Assembly: GCA_025060615.1 (NCBI GenBank)
Contig: JANXBS010000016.1
Span: 1-64,000, forward strand
DNA from: Anaerolineae bacterium
GTDB lineage: Bacteria > Chloroflexota > Anaerolineae > DUEN01
DNA length: 64,000 nt
Reading direction: 5' to 3'
This document shows positions 1 through 9,397 of this stretch, in pieces. The translations under genes were made by a program, and so were the position numbers. A model generated the notes under the pieces. It was given only the letters and a program-made list of their open reading frames with translations. It ran no database searches and had not been told where the DNA came from. How positions within the stretch are numbered: position 1 is the stretch's first letter; every line of letters starts with the position of its first letter.

Positions 1-1612
1 GCTGCGGCCCAAACTGGCCTATGGCTTCTCCCAGAGCCCTAGCATGGCGCAAGAAACCCTGCGCGGTGTAGACACCAGCTCCGGCGGCCAAGGTGGCGAC
101 ACTCAACGCGAAGACCGGATTGACGCCATGCCAGAGTTTCAACTGCAGCAAGGTCACCTCCGGCCGGACAGCGCGGACGGCAGCCAGGAGAAGTGTGTCA
201 GCAATGGTGTCCGGAAACAGACCACAGAGGAGACTAAGCCCGCCCAGGAAGAGGGGGCCCAAGAGCATTGCAGGCGGCGCCTCGTGCGGCTTCTTCGGGA
301 GGTTGGCGCGGCGTCGAAGAAAGGGTGCCAGCCCCACTATCCCCGCCACTGCCACCAGGAAGACGTTGGCCAGCACACCCGCACCTGTCACCAGGGGTGC
401 CGCGCGCGGCGCCTGAAGCTTGGCCTCGTAAAGCAACTCTTTGTTAATGAAGCCCAGCATCGGCGGGAGCCCAGCCATGGAGAGCGCGGCCAGCCCGGCA
501 GCGAAGGCCGTGAAGGGCATCGCCCGCGCCAGGTTTCCCAGCCTCCTCACGTCTCGCGTACCTGTCTCGTGGTCCACCGCTCCAGCGACCAGGAAGAGCG
601 CGCCCTTGTAGAGCGCGTGAGCCAGCAGGAAGAGCGTCGCCGCTTTCACGGAGAGGACCGTACCCAGCCCCAGCAGCAGCACCAGCGCCCCCAGCGCGCT
701 GACAGTGGAATAGGCCAAAATGCGCTTGAGGTCGGTTTGCAACAGAGCCAGGCCGGCACCAAGCAACATAGTGACCGTACCTGCCCCGGTGACTAAGTAA
801 TGCCAGGCCTCCGTTCCTCCCAAAACCGGACTGAGTCGTGCTAGCAAATACACTCCGGCTTTGACCATTGTCGCCGAGTGTAGATATGCACTCACAGGGG
901 TTGGCGCTTCCATGGCGTTGGGCAACCAAAAATGGAATGGCGCCTGGGCCGACTTTGTGAACGCGCCCAGGAGAATCAGCACCAAGATCGGCAGATAGAG
1001 AGGATGATCCCGGACTAGAGTGCCGTTCTCCAGCAGGCTTGCCAACTCTAGGCTGCCGCCGACCTGACCCAACAGCACCAAACCGGCCAACAAGGCGAGC
1101 CCACCGCCACCTGTGACTAACAACGCCTGTAATGCGGCCGCGCGCGCTTGCTCCCGCTCGTGATCAAAGCCGATCAGCAGGTATGAGGTCAGGCTGGTCA
1201 GTTCCCAGAAGACAAACAGGGTGATAAGGTTGCCTGCTAATACTAGCCCCAGCATCGAGGCCATAAACATCAGCACGATGACATAGAAGCGGCCTAATTG
1301 CGGCTTGCCAGCTAGATAGCCTCCTGCGTAAATCACCACTAAAGCACCAATACCGCTGATCAACAGCGCAAACAGCAAACTTAACCCGTCAATGTAGAAC
1401 GATAGGTTGACGCCCAAGCTTGGCACCCATGGATAAGAGACGATCAACGCAGAGCTCGCCCTGACCTCGAGGAGATACCTGGCAAAAAAAACGGTGAGAC
1501 CAATGGGCAGCAATGCCAACAGCCAACCAGTGGCCCTGCGGGTCAGGTGATAGACCCAGGGTGCAAGCGTGGCCAGCATGTAGCCAGATAAGACAGCCAA
1601 TGTGATTCCCAC
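1..1612 (-). CDS. mrpA: Mrp-type Na+/H+ antiporter subunit A (MrpA-like), C-terminus off the window
   Basis: This frame is open from base 1 to a GTG at 1610-1612. An in-frame TGA lies just upstream of the GTG and a GAGGGGG ribosome binding site precedes it. About 537 residues are visible and the C-terminus lies outside the window. The product is a multi-pass membrane protein of the proton-translocating NuoL/MrpA/MrpD family. It carries [18 protein letters not shown], then [40 protein letters not shown] and [20 protein letters not shown]. The first two blocks are typical of MrpA rather than NuoL. Expected role: Na+ (or K+)/H+ exchange at the cytoplasmic membrane as part of a multi-subunit complex. 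Lack of an ATG start makes the gene easy to miss. It lies 31 bases downstream of the CBS-domain membrane protein, probably in one transcript. A hydrogenase-4/Mbh-type membrane subunit is the main alternative. Confidence 0.85.
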   Translation of the reverse strand, partial: MGITLAVLSGYMLATLAPWVYHLTRRATGWLLALLPIGLTVFFARYLLEVRASSALIVSYPWVPSLGVNLSFYIDGLSLLFALLISGIGALVVIYAGGYLAGKPQLGRFYVIVLMFMASMLGLVLAGNLITLFVFWELTSLTSYLLIGFDHEREQARAAALQALLVTGGGGLALLAGLVLLGQVGGSLELASLLENGTLVRDHPLYLPILVLILLGAFTKSAQAPFHFWLPNAMEAPTPVSAYLHSATMVKAGVYLLARLSPVLGGTEAWHYLVTGAGTVTMLLGAGLALLQTDLKRILAYSTVSALGALVLLLGLGTVLSVKAATLFLLAHALYKGALFLVAGAVDHETGTRDVRRLGNLARAMPFTAFAAGLAALSMAGLPPMLGFINKELLYEAKLQAPRAAPLVTGAGVLANVFLVAVAGIVGLAPFLRRRANLPKKPHEAPPAMLLGPLFLGGLSLLCGLFPDTIADTLLLAAVRAVRPEVTLLQLKLWHGVNPVFALSVATLAAGAGVYTAQGFLRHARALGEAIGQFGPQ

Positions 1613-1643
1613 TTTTCCCCCTCAACAAACAAGACGGATTGCT

Positions 1644-3254
1644 TCAGCTACTAGTATGTCGCGTTGTCCGAGCCCCATTGCTCAGCCAGCGTATGATGTC
1701 GCCGCGCGTGAGCACGCCCACCACCCGCCCGCCGCTGGCCGGATCGGCATTTACAACCGGCAAGCGTCGAAAGCCGTGCTGCACCATCAACCGGATCGCG
1801 CGTCCAACGCTTTGAGTATCCTTTACCCATACGACATTGCGATTCATCACATCTGCAGCGACATATTTCGCTCCGATCCCAGCGTATACATTGGGCAACT
1901 CCTCCGGTTTAACCGGTTCCCCAAACAATGCTGGGTACGTTAGGCCAGTACGCGGCAGGCGCTCAAATTTCACAAACAGATCGCTCTCGGTCACAATGCC
2001 CACCAGGCGGCCATCTGCCTCGACAATCAGCACACAGCCAGTGGGAGATGTGAACAACTGACGGGCCAACTCGGGCACAGGTGTATCAGGACGTGCTGTA
2101 GCGAACTCGCGCGTCATCAGGCTGCTAATCTTCAACGCATGGACGGCTTGTTCTGGACATTCCACATCTGCATTCGCTTCATCTAACCAAGCATACAGGT
2201 TGAGCAGCGGTGACAGCGCAAGGTGCACCCCAAAAGTTACTGCACCGGCCACTAGGAACGCCAATGCCAAGGGCACCGGATCAATCAATGCCTCACGCGG
2301 CCACAGCAGCAGCGCGGATGTCAGCAATAGCCCCACGCGAGCGAGCACATTGAGGAACGATCGCTCAACGTGAGAGGCCTGGCTTCTAAATAGGTGTCTT
2401 CCCCATACGGCGATGCCAGTGACCAATAGACTGAGACTAACTTCTAGGAACAGCATCGGCGTGAGCGGTACATGGGTTTGCCAGGCAAAGAAAGCCAGTG
2501 CGGCGACTGCCAGCCCAAATATTGGGCCGGCGTCTAACGGTCTCGGACGAACAATGCCATTCGACCACACCCCTTGCGCCTCACCATAGGCAACATATAC
2601 CGCAATGCTAAAGAGCGTAGCCACGACACTGGAGACACCTAATAGCCAGGCCAGACCATACACCAGGTACACCTGTCCAATGCTGATGATATCGCGCCAT
2701 TGCTGACCCGGTATCTGTAATGCGATACGAACTGCAGTATAGCCGGCTATTGCACCCAAGGCCACTCCACCGGCCAGCGCTACTAGGTAACGATTAGGCA
2801 CTTCAACAGCCGGGGCGATCTCGGCCAGCAAGAACGCCAGCACTAACGGCCCTAACTGCCCCAGGTAAGTCGGACGCTCTTCCTCCTCTAGGGCACGCCA
2901 GGCCATACTGGCAGCCAGCAGGCTAAACAGAAGCACGCTAGTTAAAGCCAGCTCCGAAGTGAACGCTAGCAATCCACCGATCCCCACGACCATCCATATC
3001 CAAACAGCGATATCACGCCAAGCGGTAGGCCACCGAGCATCTACCAAGCGGCGCGCCGTCTGCCACAACACGAGTGGGATGATCAGTGCTGAGAACCAGT
3101 CCCACGGCAATTCGATTGGCACAGTCGGCACAACGAACGCCAGCGCCAGTACACCAGTGATCGCCCATCGGACAAAAGTAGGCAGTCGGGGCCGGGCGTT
3201 CAATAACCCGACTAGCAGCAGAAGCATGATCAGAGAATGTTCCAGTACAATCAT
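1644..3254 (-). CDS. Multi-pass membrane protein with C-terminal tandem CBS domains
   Basis: 536 residues. Roughly residues 1-360 form ten or more hydrophobic segments. The block around ISIGQVYLVYGLAWLLGVSS resembles the membrane part of CPA1/NhaP-type cation:proton antiporters, but I do not see a clear paired-Asp motif. Residues about 385-530 are a CBS pair: LMTREFATARPDTPVPELAR with GCVLIVEADGRLVGIVTESD, then VMNRNVVWVKDTQSVGRAI with GFRRLPVVNADPASGGRVVG and a final LTRGDI. CBS pairs usually bind adenine nucleotides and gate transporters. Placed just upstream of the MrpA-like gene, it may be a regulated partner or a second antiporter; this is inference. The start has a GAGGAAAGAGG ribosome binding site two bases before the ATG. 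Confidence 0.75.
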   Translation of the reverse strand: MIVLEHSLIMLLLLVGLLNARPRLPTFVRWAITGVLALAFVVPTVPIELPWDWFSALIIPLVLWQTARRLVDARWPTAWRDIAVWIWMVVGIGGLLAFTSELALTSVLLFSLLAASMAWRALEEEERPTYLGQLGPLVLAFLLAEIAPAVEVPNRYLVALAGGVALGAIAGYTAVRIALQIPGQQWRDIISIGQVYLVYGLAWLLGVSSVVATLFSIAVYVAYGEAQGVWSNGIVRPRPLDAGPIFGLAVAALAFFAWQTHVPLTPMLFLEVSLSLLVTGIAVWGRHLFRSQASHVERSFLNVLARVGLLLTSALLLWPREALIDPVPLALAFLVAGAVTFGVHLALSPLLNLYAWLDEANADVECPEQAVHALKISSLMTREFATARPDTPVPELARQLFTSPTGCVLIVEADGRLVGIVTESDLFVKFERLPRTGLTYPALFGEPVKPEELPNVYAGIGAKYVAADVMNRNVVWVKDTQSVGRAIRLMVQHGFRRLPVVNADPASGGRVVGVLTRGDIIRWLSNGARTTRHTSS

Positions 3255-3519
3255 CGCCTCTTTCCTCTCGTACCGGGATCACCGGTGCACAGTCAGTAGC
3301 AAGGCGTCCTACCCCAGGTGCCCAGGCCCCGAGCACTTATCACCAACAAATTTGGTTTGTCATGCCTCCTTAATTAGACTAGTTAGCGCCGCTGCGGTCA
3401 TGCCTTGTCTTGTATAGTTCCGTGACGGCTAGGATCATGAGACCCGGCAGAGCGAAGAACAGCTACATCTGCCACGAGAGCGGTTGAGTTCGCAGCAGTG
3501 ATGGCAAGAACAGGACCTC

Positions 3520-4140
3520 AGTGGCCAGGATAAGGCGACATCCTGAATACCGTTGGTGACCAGATTGAGCCAGAGAGCCACGTCTATGGCGTCACCACTG
3601 TTCGGTCAGCCATTGTCCGTCCGCTCCAGCACCGTCTCGTTATACAGGATGGCCTCGCGCGCCAGGATCGCTAGCCGATCAGCCAACACACCGTCTATCT
3701 CACCGCCGTCCACACGTATGACCTCGCCCCGGTCGTTATACCCTTGGCCACTCACCGCCACGCGCGTGCCATCCGGGAACACCACGGCTCGGACCGTCTG
3801 CTGATTGACCGTCAGCGTGCCGGTTTTGTCGCTGGCGATAACGGTGCAACTGCCCAGGCTTTCCACCGCGGCCAGGCGGCGCACGATCACATGACGTCGG
3901 GCCATGCGTGCGGTAGCCAAGGACAGCGCCACCGTCATGGCCACCGGCAGTCCCTCCGGGATGGCCGAGACAGCCATGGCAATCACCAGAAAGAGCACTT
4001 CGTGGAAAGGCATGCCCCGCGCAAAGGCGATCACGCCTAACAGGCTGGCAAAGGCCAACACCACGAAGGCGATCTGATGAGCGAACTTCTCCATGCGCAC
4101 CACCGGTCCCATTTCCAACGCCTTGGCACTGCCTTTTGGA
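3520..4140 (-). pseudogene. Decayed cation-transporting P-type ATPase
   Basis: Only the core of a P-type ATPase survives. Read from 4140 leftwards it has a membrane segment (FAHQIAFVVLAFASLLGVIA), the PEGL motif of transmembrane helix 4 (AVSAIPEGLPVAMTVALSLA) and the phosphorylation motif SDKTGTLTVNQQT. After about 170 codons a TGA at 3606-3608 ends the frame. The same frame then continues with DAIDVALWLNLVTNGIQDVA, a C-terminal membrane segment of the family. The nucleotide-binding domain between them is missing, as is the N-terminal actuator domain. It is therefore truncated at the 5' end, deleted internally and stopped. No other gene is visible in 3255-3519. Confidence 0.8.
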
Positions 4141-4216
4141 GACTCATGCCGCGTATCTTACCAGGAAGATAGCTCTATGGCAAAAGCCTTGTCGTCTGCC
4201 GAGATAGATCTGCTAC

Positions 4217-4248
4217 TTGACATCTTGGGATTTGTATGGTTTTATACA
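4217..4248 (+). promoter_or_regulatory. Candidate sigma70-type promoter of the oligosaccharide operon
   Basis: A consensus -35 TTGACA at 4217-4222 is followed after 18 bases by TTTATA (4241-4246), or after 20 bases by TATACA. It lies about 210 bases upstream of the binding-protein start, in an AT-rich stretch of an otherwise GC-rich window. No other promoter candidate this good lies before the operon. Of the 321 bases between the P-type ATPase remnant and the binding-protein gene, the rest holds only the mini-ORF at 4384-4410. Confidence 0.5.
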
Positions 4249-4370
4249 ATATAGATAAGCTGTTATTCTCGATCTCCTCTGATAGAGACTGCCAATCCCA
4301 CCGGACTTTCTTCCTTCGTCTCGCTCGAGCTCGATTGCGGCGTGACCAGAACTACTTAGGTTCCTAACGG

Positions 4371-4410
4371 AAGGAGGTGATTTTTGCCCAATAACGTGAT
4401 CTCACATTGA
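4371..4410 (+). other. Perfect Shine-Dalgarno with an eight-codon mini-ORF in the operon leader
   Basis: AAGGAGGTGATTTT at 4371-4384 is near-complete complementarity to the 16S rRNA 3' end. Six bases after AAGGAGG comes TTG CCC AAT AAC GTG ATC TCA CAT TGA (reading MPNNVISH). The stop at 4408-4410 lies 51 bases before the binding-protein ATG. It could be a leader peptide or a ribosome standby site. No attenuator-like pairing was identified, so function is unproven. Confidence 0.25.
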
Positions 4411-4461
4411 CCGCCGAGGGTGTCAAGTTGTGTCCATAGGAGCTCAAGGAAGGAGGGAGAG

Positions 4462-6432
4462 ATGTCTCACAAACCGTTTGCCCTACCTAGCTTACTGCTA
4501 ATCCTGTTTTGGATGCTGAGCGCTTGTGCGCCAGCTGCCCCGGTGGTGGTGGAGAAGGAAGTGGTCGTAGAAAAAGTAGTAACACCGACCCCTGTTCCGG
4601 CGCCACCTAAAGAGGAAAAGATCGTCATGGGGTTTCCCCGGAGCGAAACCCTGTTCGCCCAGCAGTTGACAGGACGCGCCGGCACCCCTGACAACTTTAA
4701 TGAATGGGTGGGCTGGAAGAATCGAGACCGCGGCATGGCTCAACTGATGAATGAGCCGCTGTGGACCATCGAGTACGCCGTTGGAGAGGTTATTAACAGC
4801 CTAGCGGCTGCTCCGCCCCAATACAACGAAGACTTCACCCAGATGACGGTCAAGCTCAGAGAGGGAGTTTACTGGAGCGATGGCGTAGAATTTACCGCAG
4901 ACGACGTGGTGTTCACCATTGAAAAGGTGAAGGCTACTGAAGGGCTGAATTACCACGTCCAGTTGCAAGGGGTGAAAAACGTCTACGCTCCCGATAAATA
5001 CACCGTGGTGGTGGAACTCGCCGAGCCGAACTCCCGCTTCCACACCTACTTCCTGGATCGGTGGGGTAGCCTCTTCATCATGCCCAAGCACGTGTTCGAA
5101 AAGGTCGAGGACATTCTGACCTTCCAGTATAACCCGCCGCTGAGCCTGGGGCCGTATGTCCTTCACAGCTACGATCCTGCCGGGTTCTGGACCGCTTGGG
5201 TACTGAGGGATGACTGGGATCGTACCCCCACCGGGATGCTCTACGGCAAGCCGAAGCCCAAGTATGTAGTCTTCGTCGTCTACCAGGATCCTGCATCCGC
5301 CGTGATCGCCCAAGTGCGACATGAGCTTGATGCAGCCCAGCTCACCCTCGAGGCCCTAAGGGCTGTCCTGACCCAGAACCCTCATGCCCGCGCCTATCGC
5401 CGTGAGTTCCCTTGGGTGGTCAACACAGATCCATGCATCACCGGACTCGCTTTCAATACCCTGAAGCCACCGTTTGACAACCGAGAGGTGCGCTGGGCGC
5501 TCACTCTGGCCATTGACATCATCTCGTACAGCGCCAACGCCATGGATGGTGCGCTCATGATGAGCGCCCTTCTCACCCCGTCCGTGCCTCTCTACCTGAA
5601 GGAATACTATGAACGGATGGAGCCATGGCTGCGGGACTTCACCTTGGATCTGGGAGGCGGGGAGACCTTCAAGCCGTATGATCCAGAAGCCCCCTTCCGG
5701 CTGGCCGAATACGCGCGAAGCCGTGGATACGTTGTTCCCGAGGACCCTGAGGAGATCAAGAAGACTTTCGGCTACGGCTGGTGGAAGTACGCTCCCGATG
5801 TCGCGGCGAAATTGCTGGAGAAGAACGGCTTCACTCGGGGAAGGGACGGCAAGTGGCTGCTCCCCGACGGCACGCCTTGGAAGTTCACCGTCCTCACCGA
5901 TCCTAACCCCGGCCATCACCACTACCAGAATACCTTCGCCGCAGTGCAAGAGTGGCGAAAGTTCGGGATCGATGTAGAGGCGAACGTGAACGAGATGTGG
6001 AGCACGCTCAATCTAAACGGCCAGTTCGATGTCAGCACAGCTTGGCCAGCCTACGAGCCCTGGGGTGGTCACGTTGACCTTTACCGGACGTTCGACAACT
6101 GGAACTCCGCCTACGTGGAGCGGGAGCTAGGGAAGCCACACTACGGTCATCTCTCCCGCTGGTCGGATCCGCGTATGGATCAGATCATCGCTGCACTGAA
6201 GGCCACCGACTGGAACGATACGGAGCGGATCATTGAGCTCGGCATCGAAGGGCTAAAGATCACCGTTGAGGAGATGCCAGGTATCCCCACTTACACCTAT
6301 GTCGGTGCGCTCGTCTGGGATACCTATTACTGGACGAACTGGCCAGGCGCTGAGAACATTTATGCCCAACCGTACCATCACTGGCCAAACTTCAAGTACA
6401 TGTTGCCGTTCCTGGAGCCTACTGGGCGATAA
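4462..6432 (+). CDS. ABC transporter substrate-binding lipoprotein, family 5 (Opp/oligosaccharide type)
   Basis: 656 residues from the ATG at 4462, chosen because AAGGAGGG sits just upstream; an in-frame GTG at 4420 is also possible. The N-terminus is a lipoprotein signal with lipobox LSAC (Cys22). A linker rich in Glu, Lys, Val and then Thr-Pro follows, typical of Chloroflexota lipoproteins. The mature protein has family 5 features: an N-terminal lobe with KLREGVYWSDGVEFTADDVV, a hinge region with GLAFNTLKPPFDNREVRWAL, and a C-terminal lobe rich in Trp and Tyr. Family 5 proteins bind peptides or, as known in Thermotoga, oligosaccharides. With GH3 and GH38 genes in the same operon, an oligosaccharide ligand is the better guess. 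A strong hairpin follows the stop. Confidence 0.9.
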   Translation: MSHKPFALPSLLLILFWMLSACAPAAPVVVEKEVVVEKVVTPTPVPAPPKEEKIVMGFPRSETLFAQQLTGRAGTPDNFNEWVGWKNRDRGMAQLMNEPLWTIEYAVGEVINSLAAAPPQYNEDFTQMTVKLREGVYWSDGVEFTADDVVFTIEKVKATEGLNYHVQLQGVKNVYAPDKYTVVVELAEPNSRFHTYFLDRWGSLFIMPKHVFEKVEDILTFQYNPPLSLGPYVLHSYDPAGFWTAWVLRDDWDRTPTGMLYGKPKPKYVVFVVYQDPASAVIAQVRHELDAAQLTLEALRAVLTQNPHARAYRREFPWVVNTDPCITGLAFNTLKPPFDNREVRWALTLAIDIISYSANAMDGALMMSALLTPSVPLYLKEYYERMEPWLRDFTLDLGGGETFKPYDPEAPFRLAEYARSRGYVVPEDPEEIKKTFGYGWWKYAPDVAAKLLEKNGFTRGRDGKWLLPDGTPWKFTVLTDPNPGHHHYQNTFAAVQEWRKFGIDVEANVNEMWSTLNLNGQFDVSTAWPAYEPWGGHVDLYRTFDNWNSAYVERELGKPHYGHLSRWSDPRMDQIIAALKATDWNDTERIIELGIEGLKITVEEMPGIPTYTYVGALVWDTYYWTNWPGAENIYAQPYHHWPNFKYMLPFLEPTGR

Positions 6433-6454
6433 AGCAGAACCTGTGAAGGGAGCG

Positions 6455-6485
6455 CACGAGCAGGGGGGCTCTCCCCCTGCTCGTG
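6455..6485 (+). terminator. Intercistronic hairpin after the binding-protein gene
   Basis: A perfect 13-base stem, CACGAGCAGGGGG (6455-6467) with CCCCCTGCTCGTG (6473-6485), and a 5-base loop sits between the binding-protein stop and the first permease. There is no run of T after it. It is thus more likely an mRNA-stabilising or partial terminator element that keeps binding-protein mRNA above permease mRNA, as in many ABC operons. Confidence 0.65.
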
Positions 6486-6508
6486 TATTGTCCCAAGAGG
6501 ACGATCAC

Positions 6509-7516
6509 ATGAGGTTTGTCAGACGATACCTCATTCCGCGGCTGGTCCAATATGTGCTTGTGACCTGGCTAGGGATTACGGTGGTCTTTGTAATCCCCAG
6601 GCTTTTGCCTAGCGACCCGATCGAAAGCATGGTAGCCACCCTGCAAGCTCAAGGCGCTTATCGAGACCCAGCAGCGGTTAAACAGATGGTTGACACATTA
6701 CGAGATATGTACGGCTTGGAAGCAGGATTATTGGAACAATATCTCTCGTTCTGGAAGAGGCTTTTGTCTGGCGACTTTGGGCCCTCATATTTCTCATTCC
6801 CCACCCCTGTGATTGAGCTCATCGGCCGATCCTTCCCTTGGACGATCGGGTTGCTCCTCACCACCACTGTGTTATCCTGGATCATCGGGAACGTCACTGG
6901 CGGGCTTTCAGGGTATTTTACGGGAAACGGGATGCTGAAGATATTCGATGGAATAGTGATGTTTGTGCGCCCTATCCCTTATTATGTATTGGGCTTAACG
7001 CTCGTTATCTTATTCGCTTATCTATTGCCCTTATTCCCATTCGGAGGGGGATACACCATCGGAGCCCAAATCGCCTTTACTTGGGACTTTATCAAAGATG
7101 TGCTGAGACATGCCTTCCTGCCCGCTCTTTCCCTGAGCCTGCTAGGTATCGCAGTCAACCATCAGACGATGCGGTTGATCATTCAGGGCGTGAAAGAGGA
7201 AGATTACATCCGATACGCGAAGATCGCAGCAGTCAAGGAACAGACGATCTTCTCCCGATATGCGATGCGGAACGCCTTGCTGCCTCAGATCACCGGCCTC
7301 ACCCTTTCCCTCGGACAGATCTTCGGTGGGGCTTTGATCACGGAGATCGTCTTTTCTTACCCAGGGTTGGGCTTCCTGCTTTATCGGGCGGTAGTGAACA
7401 GCGACTATAATCTGATTATGGGCATTACGACTATTTCGATCGTAGCCATCACCACGCTGATCTTGATCGTTGATCTCTTGTACCCGTTGTTTGACCCCAG
7501 AATAAGGTTTCGCTGA
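6509..7516 (+). CDS. ABC transporter permease, DppB/OppB family
   Basis: 335 residues from the ATG at 6509 (MRFVRRYLIPRLVQYVLVTW). The first membrane segment is followed by the periplasmic stretch usual for DppB-type permeases, then about five further helices. The cytoplasmic EAA-type loop that docks to the ATPase is seen around YAKIAAVKEQTIFSRYAMRN, followed by the family block GALITEIVFSYPGLGFLLYR. It forms the transmembrane pore with the DppC-type partner encoded next. The frame also runs upstream into the binding-protein gene, but that part overlaps real coding sequence and lacks a ribosome binding site. Confidence 0.92.
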   Translation: MRFVRRYLIPRLVQYVLVTWLGITVVFVIPRLLPSDPIESMVATLQAQGAYRDPAAVKQMVDTLRDMYGLEAGLLEQYLSFWKRLLSGDFGPSYFSFPTPVIELIGRSFPWTIGLLLTTTVLSWIIGNVTGGLSGYFTGNGMLKIFDGIVMFVRPIPYYVLGLTLVILFAYLLPLFPFGGGYTIGAQIAFTWDFIKDVLRHAFLPALSLSLLGIAVNHQTMRLIIQGVKEEDYIRYAKIAAVKEQTIFSRYAMRNALLPQITGLTLSLGQIFGGALITEIVFSYPGLGFLLYRAVVNSDYNLIMGITTISIVAITTLILIVDLLYPLFDPRIRFR

Positions 7517-7543
7517 GCTTGTATAGATTCGGAGAATAGGCTT

Positions 7544-8398
7544 ATGAAGACGTTGAGAGAGCTTCTCAGAGACGCGCGGTTCAGCCTCGGCGCCGTGGTG
7601 GCTCTCGTGCTCATCTTACTTGCCCTTCTCTCGTTCTTCTCCCCTTACAATCCTACCGAATGGCGTGTGGTCCCGCGCGATATGCCTCCCTCATGGAAAC
7701 ACCCGTTGGGGACAGATTCGAAAGGCCAGGACATCTTTTGGCAGATGACCTTTGCCGTGCGCAATTCCTTGGCCCTGGCCATCCTCGCCGCGGCGATTTC
7801 CAGGGTGATCGCTGTCACGGTAGGCCTGGTAGCTGGCTATAGCGGGGGCATCCTCGATCGGGTGCTCATGTTCATCAGCGATGGGTTCCTGGTGATGCCC
7901 CTGTTCTTGATCATCGTGATGCTGGCCATGCTGGTACGGGAGCACATGAATACCGTCAACCTAGCGCTGCTGCTCGGAGTACTGGGATGGGCGTGGGATG
8001 CCCGGCTCATACGGTCCCAAGTCTTAAGCCTGCGAGAGCGAGAGTTTACCTATACCGCGATCCTCTCCGGAACCCCCATGCGTAAATTGATCTTCAATGA
8101 ATACTCCCTTTTCGTCATGCCCCTCGTTTTCACTACGCTGATTAACAACATGGCATGGGTAATAGGGATGGAAATCACGCTGGCGCTCATCGGCTTGACG
8201 AACCCGGATATTCCGACGCTAGGGGCCATGCTTCGATGGGCTGTGAGCTATCAGGCGATGCTCCTTGGCCTCTGGTGGTGGATCTTGGCTCCCATTGCGA
8301 TCAGCATCGCCCTGTTTGTCGCTCTGTATCTGGTCTCTTTAGGGATCAGTGAGTACCTCGATCCCAGGGCTCGCATCCAGAGGGTAGGGGTGAGATAA
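7544..8398 (+). CDS. ABC transporter permease, DppC/OppC family
   Basis: 284 residues. The N-terminal membrane helix is followed by HPLGTDSKGQDIFWQMTFAV, the family signature after TM1 (usually HPLGTDxxGRDxxSR). Five more hydrophobic segments follow. The docking loop is degenerate around ILSGTPMRKLIFNEYSLFVM. It pairs with the DppB-type permease 27 bases upstream. The substrate is inferred from the operon only. Confidence 0.9.
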   Translation: MKTLRELLRDARFSLGAVVALVLILLALLSFFSPYNPTEWRVVPRDMPPSWKHPLGTDSKGQDIFWQMTFAVRNSLALAILAAAISRVIAVTVGLVAGYSGGILDRVLMFISDGFLVMPLFLIIVMLAMLVREHMNTVNLALLLGVLGWAWDARLIRSQVLSLREREFTYTAILSGTPMRKLIFNEYSLFVMPLVFTTLINNMAWVIGMEITLALIGLTNPDIPTLGAMLRWAVSYQAMLLGLWWWILAPIAISIALFVALYLVSLGISEYLDPRARIQRVGVR

Positions 8399-8410
8399 GA
8401 GGATTGTATC

Positions 8411-9397
8411 ATGTGGGTGTTAAAAACAGAGCAACTGAGGTCTTTTTATATCTTAGATGTTTTCGGTACCAAAAAGGTCGTCCAGGCTGTTAATGGAGTA
8501 GACATAGAAATACGTGAGAACGAAGTGTATGGAATCGCTGGAGAGAGCGGGTCTGGAAAAACCACCTTGGTGAGGACCTTATTTGGCGATGTCGAGCCGC
8601 CACTGAGGCTGATAAGTGGGAAGGTCTGGTATCGGCTGGGCGAGAGGCCCATAGACCTGTTCTCCTTGAGACCGGAGGAGAGACGAGAGCTACGATGGGA
8701 GTTCATCTCTTATGTCCCTCAAAGCTCGATGAGCAACCTCAATCCGGTCATCAAGCTTAAAGGGACGTTTAAGGACTTCCTGGAAAGCCATGTGACTCAC
8801 AACGCGAAACGAGATGTGCTCGAGCTGGCCCAGCGGCATCTGGCAGGGCTTGGGTTGCCGCCGAAAATCCTGGAAGCATATCCCCATCAGCTTTCGGGAG
8901 GGATGCGCCAAAGGGTGGTCATCGCTTTGGCAACCTTCCTCTCCCCGCGAATTCTCATCGCAGACGAGCCCGTCACTGCGCTCGATGTGGTCGTGCAACG
9001 TGGCGTCCTTCAGCTCCTCAAGGAGGTTCAGGAGAAACTGGAAAATACCCTTGTTATCATCACACATGACATGGGAGTGCTCGCCAACATCGCAGATCGA
9101 ATTGGCATCATGTATGCTGGAAGGATCATCGAAGAAGCGAGCGTAGACACCATCTTTCAAGAGCCCTTCCATCCTTATACTAGATATTTGATCAACTCCC
9201 TTCCGCAGTTCGGCGACAAGAGGCCGCGCGAGAGCGCGCCCGGGTCTCCCCCTTCTCTCGCGGATCCCCCCAGTGGTTGTGCCTTCCATCCTCGCTGTCG
9301 CTTTGCCCTAGAGATTTGCAGCCAGGAAGTGCCACAGTTCCTGGAAATAGGCCATCAACACAAGGTAGCATGTTGGTTGGTAGAAAGGGAGCGATGA
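8411..9397 (+). CDS. ABC transporter ATPase, OppD/DppD family
   Basis: 328 residues with a full nucleotide-binding domain: Walker A GESGSGKT (44-51), signature QLSGGMRQRVVIA, Walker B ILIADEPVTALD and a switch His in IITHDMGV. The C-terminal extension ends with CAFHPRCRFALEIC, the Cys-containing oligopeptide-transporter tail of OppD/OppF proteins. It powers import with the OppF-like subunit encoded next, whose ATG overlaps this stop (ATGA at 9394-9397). Confidence 0.93.
   Translation: MWVLKTEQLRSFYILDVFGTKKVVQAVNGVDIEIRENEVYGIAGESGSGKTTLVRTLFGDVEPPLRLISGKVWYRLGERPIDLFSLRPEERRELRWEFISYVPQSSMSNLNPVIKLKGTFKDFLESHVTHNAKRDVLELAQRHLAGLGLPPKILEAYPHQLSGGMRQRVVIALATFLSPRILIADEPVTALDVVVQRGVLQLLKEVQEKLENTLVIITHDMGVLANIADRIGIMYAGRIIEEASVDTIFQEPFHPYTRYLINSLPQFGDKRPRESAPGSPPSLADPPSGCAFHPRCRFALEICSQEVPQFLEIGHQHKVACWLVERER

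Noticed and set aside
44-796. Long plus-strand open frame of 250 codons
   Set aside because: It is the antisense of the MrpA-like gene, whose minus-strand frame shows clear family motifs. The plus-strand product is Gln/Arg/His-rich with no domain.
3336-3380. Mini-ORF MTNQICW with AAGGAGG before the CBS membrane protein
   Set aside because: The Shine-Dalgarno is only one base from the ATG, too close for initiation, and no attenuator follows.
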